DNA of 64,000 nucleotides from an uncultured beta proteobacterium (GCA_903876715.1 CAIRBF010000289.1:1-64000); one strand, 5' to 3'; positions 33,265 to 46,312 are shown, counted from the first letter of the stretch. The notes: generated by a model not told the origin, from the sequence alone. Translations and numbers: made by a program.

Positions 33265-34605
33265 TCAGTCCTGCTGGACGAAAGGGTTGTCCGCTGAACG
33301 CATCTCTATACGCAGCGGTGTGCCCGTGAGGCGGAAATGGTCTCGAATCCGCCCTTCCAGGTAACGCTTGTACGCGTCACTGACGTGCTCCAACGAGTTG
33401 CCGTGGATCACGATCACGGGCGGATTCATGCCGCCCTGGTGTGCGTAGCGCAGTTTCGGCCGGAAGCGTCCGGCGCGCGCCGGCTGCTGATGCGCCACCG
33501 CCTCCAGCAACACCTTGTTCAAGGCTGGCGTCGGCAGCTTGCACATTGCCGAATCGTACGCTTGTCCAATGGCGCGCCAGAGTGGACCCAGGCCCTGGCG
33601 CCGCAATGCCGAGACGTGCAGCGGAGGCGCGTGTCGCAGGAAACTCAGGCGCTGGTCAATCGAACGCTGCAGCATCTCGCGCTGGTAGGCGTCCACGGCA
33701 TCCCACTTGTTGAGCGCAATCACGACCGCACGACCGCACTCCAGGACATATCCTGCGATGTGCGCATCCTGCTCGGAAACGCCCTGCGTGGCATCCAGCA
33801 GCAGCACGACCACGTTGGCGTGCTCGATGGCCTGGAGGGTCTTGACCACGGAGAACTTCTCCACAGCCTCGAAGACGCGGCCCTTGCGCCGCAAGCCCGC
33901 CGTGTCGACCAATTCGAAACGTCGCCCCTCACGCTCGAAGGGAACGACGATCGCGTCCCGCGTCGTACCGGGCTGGTCGAAGGCGATCAACCGCTCCTCG
34001 CCCAGCCAGGCGTTGATGAGTGTGGACTTGCCCACGTTCGGCCGTCCCGCAACGGCCAGCCGAACAGGCCGATCCGCGTCCTCCTGACTGGCCGCTTCAT
34101 CGTCCTCCTGTGGTGGCAGTTGATCCAACGCCACCTCGACGAGGCTGCGGATGCCCTGACCGTGGGCCGAGGAGACCGGAACCGGCTCGCCGATACCGAG
34201 CTCATGGAACTCGGCCAGCAGCGGCGACTCCCGCATGCCCTCAGCCTTGTTGGCAGCCAACACCACGCGCTTGCGCTGACTGCGCAGGTAGTCGGCAATG
34301 TCGTGATCCTGCGCCGAAAGCCCGGCGCGGACATCGACGACGAAGATGACGACATCGGCCTCGGCAACGGCCTGGCGTGTCTGGCGCGCCATCTCACGCA
34401 CGATGCCGGCACCCGCGTCAGGCTCGAAGCCCCCCGTGTCAACAACGATGAACTCACGCGGGCCCAGGCGTGCGTTTCCGTAGTGCCGGTCGCGCGTCAG
34501 GCCTGGGAAGTCGGCCACGATGGCGTCACGGCTCTTCGTCAGGCGGTTGAAAAGCGTACTCTTGCCGACATTGGGTCGGCCGACGATGGCAACAACGGGC
34601 TTCAC
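33265..34605 (-). CDS. der: Ribosome biogenesis GTPase Der (GTG start)
   Basis: Two G domains: [37 protein letters not shown] and [35 protein letters not shown]. Confidence 0.95.
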   Translation of the reverse strand: MKPVVAIVGRPNVGKSTLFNRLTKSRDAIVADFPGLTRDRHYGNARLGPREFIVVDTGGFEPDAGAGIVREMARQTRQAVAEADVVIFVVDVRAGLSAQDHDIADYLRSQRKRVVLAANKAEGMRESPLLAEFHELGIGEPVPVSSAHGQGIRSLVEVALDQLPPQEDDEAASQEDADRPVRLAVAGRPNVGKSTLINAWLGEERLIAFDQPGTTRDAIVVPFEREGRRFELVDTAGLRRKGRVFEAVEKFSVVKTLQAIEHANVVVLLLDATQGVSEQDAHIAGYVLECGRAVVIALNKWDAVDAYQREMLQRSIDQRLSFLRHAPPLHVSALRRQGLGPLWRAIGQAYDSAMCKLPTPALNKVLLEAVAHQQPARAGRFRPKLRYAHQGGMNPPVIVIHGNSLEHVSDAYKRYLEGRIRDHFRLTGTPLRIEMRSADNPFVQQD

Positions 34606-34627
34606 TGGGCAGGAACCGCCAAGAATC

Positions 34628-35776
34628 TCACTCAGGCCGGAAGGCGAACACCCCGCCCGAGCGGCTGGCCACCAGAAGCGTGGCGCCCGAAAGCACCGGG
34701 GTGGAGACGATGGCGCTGCCGTCTGTGGGCAGGCGCAACAAAGGCCGGCCGTCCTGACGATCGACGAAATGAAGCTGACCGTCGAGGTCGCCGAAGACTG
34801 CAGCCCGGCCCGCCAGGACGATGCCCGACAGTTGCCGGAAAAGGAACTTCTCGCTCGTCCAGACCAGCTGCCCCGTCCCCTGACGCCAAGCAGACAGACG
34901 ATCGCTCGCATCGGCAGCCACGAGCAGTTCATCGTCGGCACCTACCGCCTGGGTACCTCCCACGTTGCGCGACCAGCGCAGCACGCCACGCGCGGCATCC
35001 ACACAGCCGACCGACGACTGGAATGCACGAACGCACACCGAGGATTCCACACGAACGGCTGGTCCGATCAGATCAGCCAGGCGCTCGACTTCATTCGTGC
35101 CGCGCGGCGATGCAACGGCCACCTCCCAACGCACGCTACCCCGCAAAGGCTCGACCGACGCCAAGCGAGGCCCCTGCCCGACGACCAGGGTGTCGCCGAA
35201 AGGAAGGATCACGCCTGCCTGCCCAAGCGTCAACGGATCCCCAGGGCGCTGCAACGCCCAAAGCGAGCGACCGTCCAGCGCATCAAAGGCCTGTACGGAC
35301 CGGTCCACACCGAGGACGAAAACCCGCTCGCCTGCCACCAGCGGTGCCGTCAGGACGCGGCCCGCCAGACGCGACTTCCAAGCAAGCCGCCCCTCGTCAA
35401 AGACGACGAGTTCGTTGTTGCGGGTGACAACCGCCGCATGGCGGCCATCGCTGCCCACACCCGCGGCCAGCGGTGCTCCGGCCTGCGCCCGCCACACCAC
35501 CGCCCCCGTGCCGATATCCAAAGCGACGACCGAACCGTCGTCGCCGGCAGCATAGACGCGCCCTTCACGCACCGTCATGGCCAGAGGAAAGCCTATTCCG
35601 GGCAATTTGAAGTTCCAGATCTGCCGTCCGGCGATCTGGGGCGCCACGGGTTCCAGTACCGCCGGCTTGGGCTTGTCGCTGGCGCAACCCGCCAGAGCAG
35701 CCACCAGCGCGCCGGCCAGGCCAAGCCGCGCCACGAGGCGACGCCAACCACGTGCGCGCTCGACGATCATGATCAA
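34628..35776 (-). CDS. bamB: Outer membrane protein assembly factor BamB (lipoprotein)
   Basis: Lipobox LAGCAS; PQQ-like beta-propeller repeats; between yfgM and der. Confidence 0.92.
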   Translation of the reverse strand: MIMIVERARGWRRLVARLGLAGALVAALAGCASDKPKPAVLEPVAPQIAGRQIWNFKLPGIGFPLAMTVREGRVYAAGDDGSVVALDIGTGAVVWRAQAGAPLAAGVGSDGRHAAVVTRNNELVVFDEGRLAWKSRLAGRVLTAPLVAGERVFVLGVDRSVQAFDALDGRSLWALQRPGDPLTLGQAGVILPFGDTLVVGQGPRLASVEPLRGSVRWEVAVASPRGTNEVERLADLIGPAVRVESSVCVRAFQSSVGCVDAARGVLRWSRNVGGTQAVGADDELLVAADASDRLSAWRQGTGQLVWTSEKFLFRQLSGIVLAGRAAVFGDLDGQLHFVDRQDGRPLLRLPTDGSAIVSTPVLSGATLLVASRSGGVFAFRPE

Positions 35777-36426
35777 CGAGCCACCACCACCGGCGCGCCC
35801 AGGGCCGTCAGCTTCGCTTCGACGACTCTACGGTAGTCGAGCGACTCGGCCAGGCCCTGATGTGCAGCGCGGTAGGCCTCAACGGCGTCGGCCACCTTCC
35901 CCTGCGACTTCAGCACGTCACCTCGACGATCAGCCACAAGCGCCTCAAAGCCCGGCGCTGTGACGCGGGAGAGCGCCTCGAGCGCTGCATCGGCCCGCTT
36001 GGCATCCAGGTGCAATGCGGCCAGCCGCAGGCGCGCGACCGCTTGCACGGCAGGGTCTGTGGCCTTGTCGGCCACCCAGGTCAACGTTGCGACGGATTCG
36101 TCAGCCTTCGCCCGCTCGTGCTGCAGACGCGCCACGAGCAAGCCTCCATGAGCAGCCCATGTCGTGCCCGGATGGCGATCTCGCAGGTCAGAGAAAACCC
36201 TCGCTGCCCGCTCGACATCGCCGGCGACCACAGTCCGGTCCAACTCATCGAACAAGACACCCGCCTTGACGCCCTGTTCGCGCTGGTACCAATTCCAGCC
36301 GTTCCAGCCAGCGAAGCCGGCAAGCGCTGCGATCAAGGCCCACGTGATCAGGTTGCCCCAGCGCTTCCAGAATGCCTTCAGTTCGTCGATCTGCTCCTGC
36401 TCTTGCAGGTCGAGGGTAGTCGCCAT
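35773..36426 (-). CDS. YfgM-like tetratricopeptide membrane protein
   Basis: MATTLDLQEQEQIDELKAFWKRWGNLITWALIAALAGFAGWNGWNWYQ; between hisS and bamB. Confidence 0.88.
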   Translation of the reverse strand: MATTLDLQEQEQIDELKAFWKRWGNLITWALIAALAGFAGWNGWNWYQREQGVKAGVLFDELDRTVVAGDVERAARVFSDLRDRHPGTTWAAHGGLLVARLQHERAKADESVATLTWVADKATDPAVQAVARLRLAALHLDAKRADAALEALSRVTAPGFEALVADRRGDVLKSQGKVADAVEAYRAAHQGLAESLDYRRVVEAKLTALGAPVVVAR

Positions 36427-36451
36427 GGGGCTCCCGGCTGAGAAGTGTCGA

Positions 36452-37768
36452 TTATGCGGCGCGCAGCCCGACCGCCCATTGGGCAAGGTCAGCGATCCGA
36501 TGGGTTGTCTGGGTCGCCTGATCGTCGCGCAAAGGCTTGACCGAGACGCAGCCCTGCGCCAACTCCTGGGCCCCGAAAACCACAGCGTACCGCGCGCCGC
36601 TGGCATCGGCGCGGCGGAACTGGCTCTTCATGCTCCCCTGACCTTCGGCCGAGGCAGCGTGCATCACCACAGACAGCCCCTGCGACCGCAGCGATTCGGC
36701 CACGGAAATCGCGACCGGGGCTGCAGCACCATCGGGCAGTATGCAATAGACATCGGGCGGCGCTGGTTGGGGGCCGAGACCGAGTTCCGCGACAAGGTCG
36801 AGCACCCGCTCGATACCCATGCCCCAACCGATGCCCGGGGCGGGCTTGCCGCCCAGCATCTGCACGAGCGGGTCGTAGCGCCCGCCTCCGCACAGCGTGC
36901 CCTGAGCACCCAGTTTGTCGGTCACCCACTCGAAAACCGTCAGGTTGTAGTAGTCCATGCCGCGTACAAGACGCGGATTGATCGTGTAGCCCTGACCTGC
37001 CGCCTCCAGCGCGCCGCAGACCGACTCCAGATGGCTGCGGGAGGCCGCGCCCAGGTAGTCGGCCAGGCAGGGCGCGCTGTCGACCACCGACGACATCGCC
37101 GGGTTCTTGGTGTCCAGGATGCGCAGCGGGTTGGTGTGCAGACGACGCAATGCATCGGCATCCAGGTGATCACGATGGGCTTCGAAATGGGCAATCAACG
37201 CCTCACGGTGGGCACGGCGCTCGTCCAACTGACCCAGGCTGTTGAGCTCGAGCCGGACGTCGCCGAGACCGAGTTCTCGCCACAGGGACCGCGCCATCAG
37301 GATGACCTCGGCATCGATCTCCGGTCCGGGATGCCCAAGGGCCTCGACCCCGACCTGATGAAACTGCCGGTAGCGCCCACGCTGCGGACGCTCGTGGCGG
37401 AACATCGGCCCGATGTAATACAGACGCTTGCCACCGTCATGCAGCAGGTTGTGCTCTATCGCAGCCCGCACGACGCCAGCGGTGTTCTCGGGGCGCAGCG
37501 TCAACGCGTCACCATTCATGCTGTCTACGAAGGAGTACATCTCCTTCTCGACGATGTCGGTAACCTCACCCAGTCCCCGAACGAACAGGGCGGTCGGTTC
37601 GACGACAGGCGTGCGGACGTTGCGGTAACCGTATCGACACATCACACGTCGAACAGCGTCTTCGAACCACTCCCAGCGTGCCGAATCGGGGGGGAGGATG
37701 TCGTTCATGCCGCGGACGGCGCGCAGCGGGCTCGCGCCGTTGCGGGTGGCGGGGTCGGACTCTGACAT
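36452..37768 (-). CDS. hisS: Histidine--tRNA ligase
   Basis: [51 protein letters not shown]... Confidence 0.96.
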   Translation of the reverse strand: MSESDPATRNGASPLRAVRGMNDILPPDSARWEWFEDAVRRVMCRYGYRNVRTPVVEPTALFVRGLGEVTDIVEKEMYSFVDSMNGDALTLRPENTAGVVRAAIEHNLLHDGGKRLYYIGPMFRHERPQRGRYRQFHQVGVEALGHPGPEIDAEVILMARSLWRELGLGDVRLELNSLGQLDERRAHREALIAHFEAHRDHLDADALRRLHTNPLRILDTKNPAMSSVVDSAPCLADYLGAASRSHLESVCGALEAAGQGYTINPRLVRGMDYYNLTVFEWVTDKLGAQGTLCGGGRYDPLVQMLGGKPAPGIGWGMGIERVLDLVAELGLGPQPAPPDVYCILPDGAAAPVAISVAESLRSQGLSVVMHAASAEGQGSMKSQFRRADASGARYAVVFGAQELAQGCVSVKPLRDDQATQTTHRIADLAQWAVGLRAA

Positions 37769-37852
37769 GGGAACTCTCTGCGCTGTGCCGGCGCGGGGTA
37801 TCGAATGGGCCAAGCCCGGCCCGTGCGCCAGGCTCAGGCGAAGCAGCCGGGT

Positions 37853-39136
37853 TCAGACGGGGGTGGAGGTGACGCCGAACCGGCGCTGGATGTAGCTCTC
37901 GACGATCTGCTGGAATTCGGCAACGATACCCTCGCCCCGCAGCGTCAAGGCCTTCTGTCCGTCGATGAAGACCGGCGCCGCTGGGGCTTCGCCTGTCCCC
38001 GGCAGGCTGATCCCGATGTCGGCGTGCTTGCTCTCGCCCGGACCGTTGACGATGCAACCCATCACGGCCACGCGCAAGCTCTCCACGCCCGGATAAAGGG
38101 ACCGCCACACAGGCATGCGGGCGCGCAGATGGTCGTCAATCTGCTTGGCCAGTTCCTGGAAAGTCGTGCTGGTCGTGCGGCCGCAGCCAGGACAGGCGGT
38201 GACGCTGGGATTGAAGGCACGCAGGCCCAGAGCCTGCAGGATCTCGAGCGCGACGACGACCTCCTGGGTACGCGCTTCACCGGGCTGTGGCGTCAGACTG
38301 ACGCGGATGGTGTCGCCGATGCCCTCCTGCAGCAGCAACCCCAGAGCAACGGAAGAACCGACAGTACCCTTTGTGCCCATACCGGCCTCGGTCAGGCCGA
38401 GGTGCAGCGCGTGGTCACAACGAGCCGCCAACGCGCGATAGACGGTGACGAGGTCCTGCACGCCGCTGACCTTGCAGCTGATGATCACTTGGTCGGGGTC
38501 CATGCCCAGTGCGCAGGCCTCACGCGCCGATTGCAAACCCGACTGCACGAGCGCCTGGTACATCACCTGTTTGGCATCCCACGGCGCGGCACGCCCAGCG
38601 TTGTCGTCCATCATCTGGGCCAGCAGGTCCTGGTCGAGACTGCCCCAGTTCACACCGATACGCACCGGGCGCTGGTAGCGCATCGCGGCTTCAATCATCT
38701 GCGCGAACTGCGCATCCCGCTTGCGGCCCTTGCCCACATTGCCGGGATTGATGCGGTACTTGCTCAGCGCGCGCGCGCAATCGGGGTACAGGCTCAACAG
38801 TGTGTGCCCGTTGTAGTGAAAGTCCCCAACCAGAGGCACGTCGATGCCCATGCGATCGAGCTGTTCCCGGATGTGCGGGACCGCCTGGGCTGCCTCTGGC
38901 GTGTTGACGGTGATGCGGACCAGTTCCGAGCCCGCTTGCGCCAGTTCCTTGACCTGGATCGCCGTACCGATCACGTCAACCGTGTCCGTGTTGGTCATCG
39001 ACTGCACACGCACGGGCGCGTCACCGCCGATCGTGACCACACGCGAGCCCCAGACCACCCGGGCCTGACGGGAACGGCGTGGCCTCGGATAGGCCGCAGC
39101 TATCGGAGCGTTCATGGGATCCGGTGACTGGTCCAT
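37853..39136 (-). CDS. ispG: 4-hydroxy-3-methylbut-2-en-1-yl diphosphate synthase (flavodoxin)
   Basis: [40 protein letters not shown]..., [15 protein letters not shown] at 39148 is an alternative start. Confidence 0.95.
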   Translation of the reverse strand: MDQSPDPMNAPIAAAYPRPRRSRQARVVWGSRVVTIGGDAPVRVQSMTNTDTVDVIGTAIQVKELAQAGSELVRITVNTPEAAQAVPHIREQLDRMGIDVPLVGDFHYNGHTLLSLYPDCARALSKYRINPGNVGKGRKRDAQFAQMIEAAMRYQRPVRIGVNWGSLDQDLLAQMMDDNAGRAAPWDAKQVMYQALVQSGLQSAREACALGMDPDQVIISCKVSGVQDLVTVYRALAARCDHALHLGLTEAGMGTKGTVGSSVALGLLLQEGIGDTIRVSLTPQPGEARTQEVVVALEILQALGLRAFNPSVTACPGCGRTTSTTFQELAKQIDDHLRARMPVWRSLYPGVESLRVAVMGCIVNGPGESKHADIGISLPGTGEAPAAPVFIDGQKALTLRGEGIVAEFQQIVESYIQRRFGVTSTPV

Positions 39137-39144
39137 CGGTGTGC

Positions 39145-40038
39145 TCACTTGATTTCGATGCTGGCCATATTGTCCCTGGTCCAGGGCCGCAGATCGACAG
39201 GCTGCCCGTTGAATACGACGATGGCGGAATTGGCATTGCCTACGACCAGGCGCAGGGGCCGCCCGCCCTCGATCGGCGCAGACTCGCCTGCAACCAGCGT
39301 ACGCGCCCACAGCGTTCGGCCGTAGCCGTCGCGCAGTTCTACCCAAGTCGGCGCCGTCACACGAACCGCAGAGGCATGCGGTGAGGCAACGCCCCCTCGA
39401 GCGGCGGCCTCCAAAAACCTCCCACGCCCCTCAGCGGTCGGTGGCGTCAAACCTGTTCCCGAAGCGGCTTGCCCCTGGAGCGCTGACGAAGCCGCCGACG
39501 GGGCCGTCCGCTGCGGTGAGGTAGACGGGGAAGAACTCGCAGCCGACGACGCAGAGGCCGCTGCCGTTGCCGATGTCAGCGGCTCACGCGCACCGAATTG
39601 CAGCAAGGGCCACGAAGACCACAGCAGACCGGCGATCAGTGCCATGACGATCACCACACCAGCAGCCATGAGCAGCGGCGATCGCCGGGCGGGGACGCTG
39701 TGCCCCACCCAGCCGTGGCTGGCCCGGGCATCGAAAGGGGCCCGCAATCCGGTCGTCACGTGCTCCAGCGCTTCGGGCAAACCGTCGGTCCTGGGCAGCA
39801 ACGCAAGAACGGGAGCCGAATCGACGCCCATGACACGACACACCGACATTGCAAGCGCCCGGGTGAACGCTGCGTCTGGCAGTTCGTCATACCGGTCGTG
39901 CTCCAGCGCCTGGAGCTTGAGGACACTGACTTTGAGAGTGGTGGCCAGCGCATCCAGCCGCAGACCCAGCCTCTCGCGCTCGGCGCGGATCAGCGTACCG
40001 GCAGATGCCATGCCCGCAGCAGCTTGCGCCTCATTCAT
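39145..40038 (-). CDS. rodZ: RodZ-like helix-turn-helix membrane protein
   Basis: N-terminal HTH ([40 protein letters not shown]), one TM helix, C-terminal DUF4115-like domain. Confidence 0.82.
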   Translation of the reverse strand: MNEAQAAAGMASAGTLIRAERERLGLRLDALATTLKVSVLKLQALEHDRYDELPDAAFTRALAMSVCRVMGVDSAPVLALLPRTDGLPEALEHVTTGLRAPFDARASHGWVGHSVPARRSPLLMAAGVVIVMALIAGLLWSSWPLLQFGAREPLTSATAAASASSAASSSPSTSPQRTAPSAASSALQGQAASGTGLTPPTAEGRGRFLEAAARGGVASPHASAVRVTAPTWVELRDGYGRTLWARTLVAGESAPIEGGRPLRLVVGNANSAIVVFNGQPVDLRPWTRDNMASIEIK

Positions 40039-40870
40039 CGAAACGCCCTTCCCGATACCAGACGGCCTGCACGGACGCCGGGAAACGCTCCGCCAGCAGC
40101 CGCCCTGCCTGTTGCATCGCAGAACGGTCGCCCAGCCGCAGCTCGACCTTGACAGCCAGCCACAAGATCTGCGCGTTGACGATTTCCTCGTCGCCCTGCA
40201 GGCGCTGCAACTGCGCGCGGGCTCCAACGTCGTCACCCAGCAAGAACAGCACCTCGGCAAGAGGATAGACAGCAGCCGGATTTCCCGGGTCGCGCTCCGC
40301 CACGCGGCTCAGCGTCAGCCGTGCCCGCTGGAGCTGCCCGGCGCGCCCTTGGCATACCCCCTGAGCCAGCGCGGTCCGTTCCGCGGCACGGTAGGCGGGT
40401 TGCTCCAAGGCGCTGGCAAGCCAAGCATCGGCCTCGGACCAGCGACGCTGCTGACACAGGAACCAGCCATAGTTGTGCATCGCGTCGCCGCTGCGCGGCG
40501 AAAGCTGCAAGGCGCGCCGGAAGCTGTCCTCGGCCAGCCCTGCTTCGCCGAGTTGCGCGTAAATGAGACCGCGAAGTTCGTGCGCTGGCGCCATATCTGG
40601 CCGCGCGGCGAGTGCCCGCTTGACCTCGTCCAAGGCCACCGCCGTCTGACCGCGGGCAAAGTAGCCCGAGGCGAGTTCCAGCCGGACCTGGGCCAGACGG
40701 TCGGCATCGCTCAAATCAGAAGTGATGCGGAGATCGCGCTGCAACGTGCCGCCATCGAGCGCCGCGCATCCCATCAACCCGCACGCCACCAACAGGACAA
40801 ACGCACAGCGCAGCGCCTGCCCATACCTGGAGGTCCGGGCGTCAAGACGGCACAGCGAGTCAGACCTCAT
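40031..40870 (-). CDS. pilW: Type IV pilus biogenesis/stability protein PilW (PilF), TPR lipoprotein
   Basis: Lipobox LMGCAA, TPR repeats, between rlmN and rodZ. Confidence 0.88.
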   Translation of the reverse strand: MRSDSLCRLDARTSRYGQALRCAFVLLVACGLMGCAALDGGTLQRDLRITSDLSDADRLAQVRLELASGYFARGQTAVALDEVKRALAARPDMAPAHELRGLIYAQLGEAGLAEDSFRRALQLSPRSGDAMHNYGWFLCQQRRWSEADAWLASALEQPAYRAAERTALAQGVCQGRAGQLQRARLTLSRVAERDPGNPAAVYPLAEVLFLLGDDVGARAQLQRLQGDEEIVNAQILWLAVKVELRLGDRSAMQQAGRLLAERFPASVQAVWYREGRFDE

Positions 40871-42003
40871 CGAGCCGCAACCACTGGGATCGGAAACACA
40901 TCGCGCGCCAGACGCGAACCGACGTCGGTGCGGTCGAGCACCTCACCAGCCAGTTGACCACAAGCGGCGTCGATGTCATCACCGCGCGTGCGGCGCACCG
41001 TCGTTACGATCCCGGCCGCCTGCAGGGAGCGCGCGAAGGCGAGCACGCGCTCCTTCGGGGACCGGCGCAAACCGGAAGCCGGGAAGGGATTGAACGGTAT
41101 CAGGTTGAGCTTGCAAGGCACCGTCTGCCCTGACTCAGGCGACTGGCCACGCACCAACGCCACCAGACGGCGCGCATGGTCGTCACTGTCGTTCACGCCG
41201 TCGAGCATGCAGTACTCGAACGTGATGAAGTCGCGCGGAGCAACCTCCAGATACCGCGAACAGGCGGACATGAGTTCGCCCAGCGGGTACTTGCGGTTCA
41301 AGGGCACCAGATGATCACGCAAGGTGTCGTCAGGGGCGTGCAGCGATACCGCCAATGCCACCGGACATGTCTGTCCGAGCCGATCGATCATGGGAACGAC
41401 GCCCGAGGTCGAAACCGTCACGCGCCGTCGGGACAGGCCATACGCGTGATCGTCCAGCATGATCCGCAAGGCCGGAACGACGGCCGCGAAGTTCTGCAGA
41501 GGCTCGCCCATGCCCATCATCACGATGTTATCGATGGCACGCTCACCCTGGCCGAGATTCAGCCGCGCGCGCAGGCGGTGCTCGGCCCACCAAAGCTGCG
41601 CCACGATCTCCGCGGTGGACAGGTTGCGACTGAAACCCTGATGTCCCGTGGAACAGAAGCGGCACCCCACAGCGCAACCCGCCTGCGAGGACACACACAG
41701 CGTTCCTCGGTCGCTCTCGGGGATGTAGACCGTCTCGACCGCGTTGCCGTCACCCACGTCGAACAGCCACTTGACGGTACCGTCGGCCGAACATTGTTCG
41801 GTCAGCACCGGCAGCGCGCGAACCTCATAGCTACCCTGCAGCTTCTCGCGCAGCGACCGCGCGATGTCGGTCATGCGCGAGAAGTCGGTTTCACCCGCGC
41901 GGTGGATCCAGCGGAACAGCTGGATCGCACGAAAACGCTTTTCCTGGAGCACATCGAGACGGGCGACCATCGCGTCGAGATCAAGGCCGAGGAGATTCAC
42001 CAT
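40867..42003 (-). CDS. rlmN: 23S rRNA/tRNA (adenine-C2)-methyltransferase RlmN
   Basis: [37 protein letters not shown] radical SAM motif. Confidence 0.96.
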   Translation of the reverse strand: MVNLLGLDLDAMVARLDVLQEKRFRAIQLFRWIHRAGETDFSRMTDIARSLREKLQGSYEVRALPVLTEQCSADGTVKWLFDVGDGNAVETVYIPESDRGTLCVSSQAGCAVGCRFCSTGHQGFSRNLSTAEIVAQLWWAEHRLRARLNLGQGERAIDNIVMMGMGEPLQNFAAVVPALRIMLDDHAYGLSRRRVTVSTSGVVPMIDRLGQTCPVALAVSLHAPDDTLRDHLVPLNRKYPLGELMSACSRYLEVAPRDFITFEYCMLDGVNDSDDHARRLVALVRGQSPESGQTVPCKLNLIPFNPFPASGLRRSPKERVLAFARSLQAAGIVTTVRRTRGDDIDAACGQLAGEVLDRTDVGSRLARDVFPIPVVAAR

Positions 42004-42066
42004 CGGTCGAAGCCTCTTCCGTGCCGCCGCGCCCACCCAAGCCAGCCCACGGGCCGGCGATCGGCA

Positions 42067-42492
42067 TCAGCGAGCGTGGATCTGCATGCCCGGGAAAAAG
42101 AAAGCCACCTCGACCGCAGCAGTCTCCGCGGCGTCGGAGCCGTGAACGGCGTTGGCATCGATGCTGTCGGCGAAGTCCGCCCGAATCGTGCCCGCCGCAG
42201 CCTTCCTGGGATCAGTCGCCCCCATGAGCTCCCGGTTGCGAAGGATTGCAGACTCACCCTCGAGGGCCTGCACCATCACCGGGCCTGAAATCATGAAGCT
42301 GACGAGATCGTTGAAGAAGGGACGTGCCTTGTGCACGGCGTAGAAGGCCTCGGCGTCCGCGCGGGACAGCTGCATCATCCGCGCAGCCACGATCTTGAGC
42401 CCGGCGGCCTCGAATCGCGAATAGATCTGACCGATGACGTTCTTCGCCACCGCATCGGGCTTGATGATCGACAGCGTGCGTTCGATGGCCAT
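42067..42492 (-). CDS. ndk: Nucleoside diphosphate kinase
   Basis: [43 protein letters not shown]. Confidence 0.97.
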   Translation of the reverse strand: MAIERTLSIIKPDAVAKNVIGQIYSRFEAAGLKIVAARMMQLSRADAEAFYAVHKARPFFNDLVSFMISGPVMVQALEGESAILRNRELMGATDPRKAAAGTIRADFADSIDANAVHGSDAAETAAVEVAFFFPGMQIHAR

Positions 42493-42564
42493 TGAAATCA
42501 ACTCCTGGTGTCCGTGAATGAAAACCCATTATTTTAGGCCCAGCGGCAGGAGGGCCGCCAGGTG

Positions 42565-44271
42565 TCAGCGCCGACGCCCCTTACCGCCTCGGGGACCCTT
42601 GGCAGCCTTGACAAATGCATCGGCACCGATGTAGCCCACCGAGGTGCGCATCGGGTCAGGCTGCGCCGGGGCGCCGCCCTTGGCAGGCCCTGGCTTGCGA
42701 CGCGCTCCGCGTCCACCACCACCACCACCACCGCCACCACCGCCACCGCCCTTGGCGGGCTGAACGAAACGGCGGTCATAAGTCTGCTGCAGCGGGTTGG
42801 GGATCGGCCCCCCCTCCTCGTCGAGTTCACGCCGGGGCTTGCGCTCCGCCTGAACAGCACGCTTGTCATAAGTCTGCTGCAAAGGGTTCGGTATCGGCCC
42901 ATTCTCATCGACCTCGCGCACCCTGCGTGCCTGCTGTATGGCGCGCTTGTCGTAAGTCTGCTGCAGGGGGTTGGGGATGGGTCCGGCGACCTCGAGATCC
43001 TCATCGCCGTCGAACGGCATTTGCGCCGCAGGCGATCCTTGCGGCGGCGCATCGCGCCGGCCCTTGCGCCCCCGACTCGCGGTCCTGCGCCCTGGGCCGC
43101 CCTCCTGTGCCGCAGCAGCGTCCGCAGCACCCGAGATCGCACGCAAGGCCCTGACATCGTCCAAGCTGAGATCGACCCAGGCGCCGCGACGCAGACCGCG
43201 GGGCAGGACGACCGAGCCATAACGGATGCGGATCAGGCGGCTCACGGCATGGCCGACCGCCTCGAAGAGCTTTCGCACTTCACGGTTGCGCCCCTCGGTG
43301 ATGACCACCCGATACCAGCGGTTCGCGCCTTCGCCGCCACCATCGACGATGCTACGCAGGGCTGCCGGTTGACCGTCGATCTCAACGCCCTGCAACAGGC
43401 GTTCGCGCTGTTCTTCGTCGAGAGCCCCCAGGACGCGCACGGCGTATTCGCGCTCGACGCCAAAGCGCGGGTGCATCAACCGATTGGCCAGATCCCCTGA
43501 ATTGGTGAAGAGCAGAAGACCTTCCGTGTTGATGTCGAGCCGCCCCACCGCCTGCCACTTGCCGCGCGGCAGGCGAGGCAAGCGCCGAAACACCGTGGGG
43601 CGGTGCTGCGGGTCGTCGTGCGTGACCACCTCTCCTGCGGGCTTGTGGTACGCGAGTACACGCGCCAGCGGCGGCGTGAAGCGGATCTTCAAGGGCTTGC
43701 CATCGAGTGTGATGCGGTCCCCGAAGGCCACCCGCTGGCCGGTGTGCGCGGGTTGCCCGTTGACCGCCAGCCGACCGTCGACGATCCATTGCTCCAATTC
43801 ACGCCTGGAGCCCAGACCTGCCTGCGCCAGCAGTTTGTGCAGCTTGGGGGCCTCCGGCTCGGGCGCGAGCACCCGACGCGCGGCACGGGCGGGCACAGGG
43901 GCTTCCTGGGCCTGCTCGTCCCAGGCACCGGAGACGACCTCGGAGAAAAGTTCTGCGGGATCCGTCGCCGGCAGGGTCGCCTCCGGGGCGGCATCCGGCT
44001 CGGCTTCGACCGGTGCCGTGGGGCTCTCACCTTCCGCGACAGGCACAGCGCCCTCGGCGGTCTTGCGCCCTCGGCGTTGACGGCGCCGGGGACGGCGCTT
44101 GCGCTGGTGATCGCCAGCCACCGCATCGCCCTCGCCCGCCTGGGAATCGGAGTCGACGACGGGGCTGGCGCCCGCCGCGTCACCAGGTCGAGCCTCGGCT
44201 GCAACATCTGTGGACGCGCTGGCGGCGTCCTCGCGCTCAGGATCGGGATGCATCGGGTTGAACCTCGGCAA
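42565..44271 (-). CDS. rluB: RluB-like 23S rRNA pseudouridine synthase with long low-complexity N- and C-terminal extensions
   Basis: S4 domain ([38 protein letters not shown]) and catalytic [27 protein letters not shown]-terminal [14 protein letters not shown] repeats. Confidence 0.9.
   Translation of the reverse strand: MPRFNPMHPDPEREDAASASTDVAAEARPGDAAGASPVVDSDSQAGEGDAVAGDHQRKRRPRRRQRRGRKTAEGAVPVAEGESPTAPVEAEPDAAPEATLPATDPAELFSEVVSGAWDEQAQEAPVPARAARRVLAPEPEAPKLHKLLAQAGLGSRRELEQWIVDGRLAVNGQPAHTGQRVAFGDRITLDGKPLKIRFTPPLARVLAYHKPAGEVVTHDDPQHRPTVFRRLPRLPRGKWQAVGRLDINTEGLLLFTNSGDLANRLMHPRFGVEREYAVRVLGALDEEQRERLLQGVEIDGQPAALRSIVDGGGEGANRWYRVVITEGRNREVRKLFEAVGHAVSRLIRIRYGSVVLPRGLRRGAWVDLSLDDVRALRAISGAADAAAAQEGGPGRRTASRGRKGRRDAPPQGSPAAQMPFDGDEDLEVAGPIPNPLQQTYDKRAIQQARRVREVDENGPIPNPLQQTYDKRAVQAERKPRRELDEEGGPIPNPLQQTYDRRFVQPAKGGGGGGGGGGGGGRGARRKPGPAKGGAPAQPDPMRTSVGYIGADAFVKAAKGPRGGKGRRR
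42768..42985 (-). repeat. Three copies of a [12 protein letters not shown](K/R)R-encoding unit, roughly 85-90 nt apart
   Basis: Plus-strand blocks gtcataagtctgctgcagcgggttggggatcggccc, gtcataagtctgctgcaaagggttcggtatcggccc and gtcgtaagtctgctgcagggggttggggatgggtcc. Confidence 0.9.
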
Positions 44272-45019
44272 GCAGCGTTACGAGGGAAGCGGCGGCCCCG
44301 GTGGTATCGGAAGGCACGCCAGGAGGGAAGGAATCGTCAGATTTGGGCAGGGCCGCGCTGGACGACTGCGCCACACCGGGCTCATCGAGCATGGCTGCGA
44401 GCAAGGGCAGGTCAGGGCGTGGTGGCTGCGCCGGCGACATCTCGATGGGCGCTTCGTCAGACACCTGCGGCCTTGCTCTCTCCGCGAAGACCAAGGCATC
44501 CGGCGTCCCAGGGGCTGTCAGTTCGGGGAGGTGCGCCAAGCTCGACAAACCGAGATCGTCTAGAAACTGGCGCGTCGTGGCGTAAAGAGCAGGCCTGCCG
44601 GGGGTCTCACGGAATCCGATGGTCTCGATCCAACCGCGATCTTCGAGCTGCTTCACGATCTGTGTGCTGACGGTCACGCCGCGAATGTCCTCGATGTCGC
44701 CTCGCGTCACCGGTTGCCGGTACGCGATGATGGCCAGCGTCTCGAGCACGGCCCGCGAATACCGCGGGGGCTTCTCAGGGTGCAGGCGGTCGAGGAAGGG
44801 CCGCATCTCGGGACGGCTCTGGAAGCGCCAACCGGAGGCAAGTGTCACCAGTTCAACCCCCCGACCCTGCCAATCAGCCGCGAGATCGTGCAAGACCAGG
44901 CGCAAGGTGTCAGCCCCCACCTGCCCGTCGAACAACTGCTGCATCTCCTGCAAGGGCAGCGGGTTGGCGGCGCAGATGAGGGCAGTCTCGAGGACGCGTT
45001 TGACCTCTTCGGTGTTCAT
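44237..45019 (-). CDS. scpB: Segregation and condensation protein B
   Basis: [22 protein letters not shown]..., [29 protein letters not shown]. Confidence 0.94.
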   Translation of the reverse strand: MNTEEVKRVLETALICAANPLPLQEMQQLFDGQVGADTLRLVLHDLAADWQGRGVELVTLASGWRFQSRPEMRPFLDRLHPEKPPRYSRAVLETLAIIAYRQPVTRGDIEDIRGVTVSTQIVKQLEDRGWIETIGFRETPGRPALYATTRQFLDDLGLSSLAHLPELTAPGTPDALVFAERARPQVSDEAPIEMSPAQPPRPDLPLLAAMLDEPGVAQSSSAALPKSDDSFPPGVPSDTTGAAASLVTLLAEVQPDASRS

Positions 45020-45261
45020 GCGAAAGCACAGGAGACTCGCCGTCAGACTCGGCGCGCGGGCGCAGCGACGCTATCGCGTGGAAATGGGACCGGTCTCAAG
45101 GACCAGCGGGCAGTGGAGCAAGCGGCCTCTGGGGCCGGAAGATCCGGCGGCACCAGACCGCTCGACAGCAACCTTCGGGATAAGGCCCAGGAGCACGTCA
45201 CCCAGCCTGCAAACGCATTCTACTGTTCAAACGGCTGCGCAAGGACATCCGCAGCCACCCT

Positions 45262-46272
45262 TCATTGCGCGGGTTCGCTGCAGACTGCGCTCCAAGCTTG
45301 CTGGAAATCAGACGGCGGCGCCGAGGTAAACGCCAACCGACAACCCAGCCGGGGATGGTCGAAGGCCAGTGCGACAGCGTGCAAGGCCTGGCGCCGCATA
45401 CCCAGCAATTCGCGGCCGCCGTACAGCACGTCGCCCACCAGCGGGTATCCCAGTGAAGCCAGATGCACGCGGATCTGGTGCGTCCGGCCGGTGTGCAGGC
45501 GGCATCGCAACGCTGTGCAGTTTGCGCGCGAGGCCAGCGGCTCCACGTCCGTCTGTGCGGGTCGTCCAGAAGAAACGACCGCCATGCGCAGACGGGAAGA
45601 ACTGTCCCGCCCGATGGGCGCATCGATTCGACGTGGGCCCTCCTGCATCGCTCCATGCGCCACAGCGACGTACGCTCGCCGCACATCGCGCGCAGCGATA
45701 GCGCGCGTCAGGGACGTGACAGCCTCCAGTGTCTTTCCCACCACCATCAGGCCTGAGGTGTCCTTGTCCAGGCGATGCACGATACCGGCCCGCGCAAGGG
45801 TGGCCGCCCGTGAGTGGTGCGCCAACAAGCCGTTGAGCAGAGTACCAGACCAATTTCCGGCGGCGGGATGCACCACCAAGCCGGCAGGCTTGTCGACAAC
45901 CATGACATCGTCGTCCTCGTGGACGACCGCCAGCGCCATCGGCTGAGGCCGAAAAGCCAGGGTTTCGGCAGTGGGCCGCAATTCCACGCGCACTTGATCC
46001 CCGGCGCGCAGCCGACGTGAATTCGAGAACTCAGGGCGCCCATCGACGCTGACCAATCCCTGCGCGACCAGCGTCTGCAGATGGCTGCGAGAGAACTCTG
46101 GCGCCATGGCCACCAGCACCTTGTCCAGCCGAGCCCCGTGGTCGTCCAAACTGGCAATGCGCGCGCGGCTCTCGTACTCTTCGGCCGTCGCGGGTTCCGC
46201 GCTGTCAGCCTCTTCGACGGGTGTACCCATGTCACGGCCCGTTTCGGGCACGTCCCTATAATTTGTGACCAT
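45262..46272 (-). CDS. rluD: 23S rRNA pseudouridine synthase RluD family
   Basis: GIVHRLDKDTSGLMVVGKTLEA; S4-like N-terminus. ATG at 46230 is an alternative start. Confidence 0.93.
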   Translation of the reverse strand: MVTNYRDVPETGRDMGTPVEEADSAEPATAEEYESRARIASLDDHGARLDKVLVAMAPEFSRSHLQTLVAQGLVSVDGRPEFSNSRRLRAGDQVRVELRPTAETLAFRPQPMALAVVHEDDDVMVVDKPAGLVVHPAAGNWSGTLLNGLLAHHSRAATLARAGIVHRLDKDTSGLMVVGKTLEAVTSLTRAIAARDVRRAYVAVAHGAMQEGPRRIDAPIGRDSSSRLRMAVVSSGRPAQTDVEPLASRANCTALRCRLHTGRTHQIRVHLASLGYPLVGDVLYGGRELLGMRRQALHAVALAFDHPRLGCRLAFTSAPPSDFQQAWSAVCSEPAQ

Positions 46273-46312
46273 TCACTGAGGAGCGGGTGAGTACCACCCG
46301 TGCATGCCGTCC

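Noticed and set aside
33337-35427. 696-aa plus ORF 33337..35427
   Set aside because: Antisense to der and bamB; no recognisable domain despite its length.
42714-42752. CACCACCGCC-type simple repeat as a CRISPR or phase-variation tract
   Set aside because: It is the in-frame poly-Gly coding tract; units are triplets, so length change would not shift the frame.
42615-43154. His-rich plus ORF ([12 protein letters not shown]) as a possible metal-binding peptide
   Set aside because: The histidines are the opposite strand of the poly-Gly codons in the RluB tail; no independent coding evidence.
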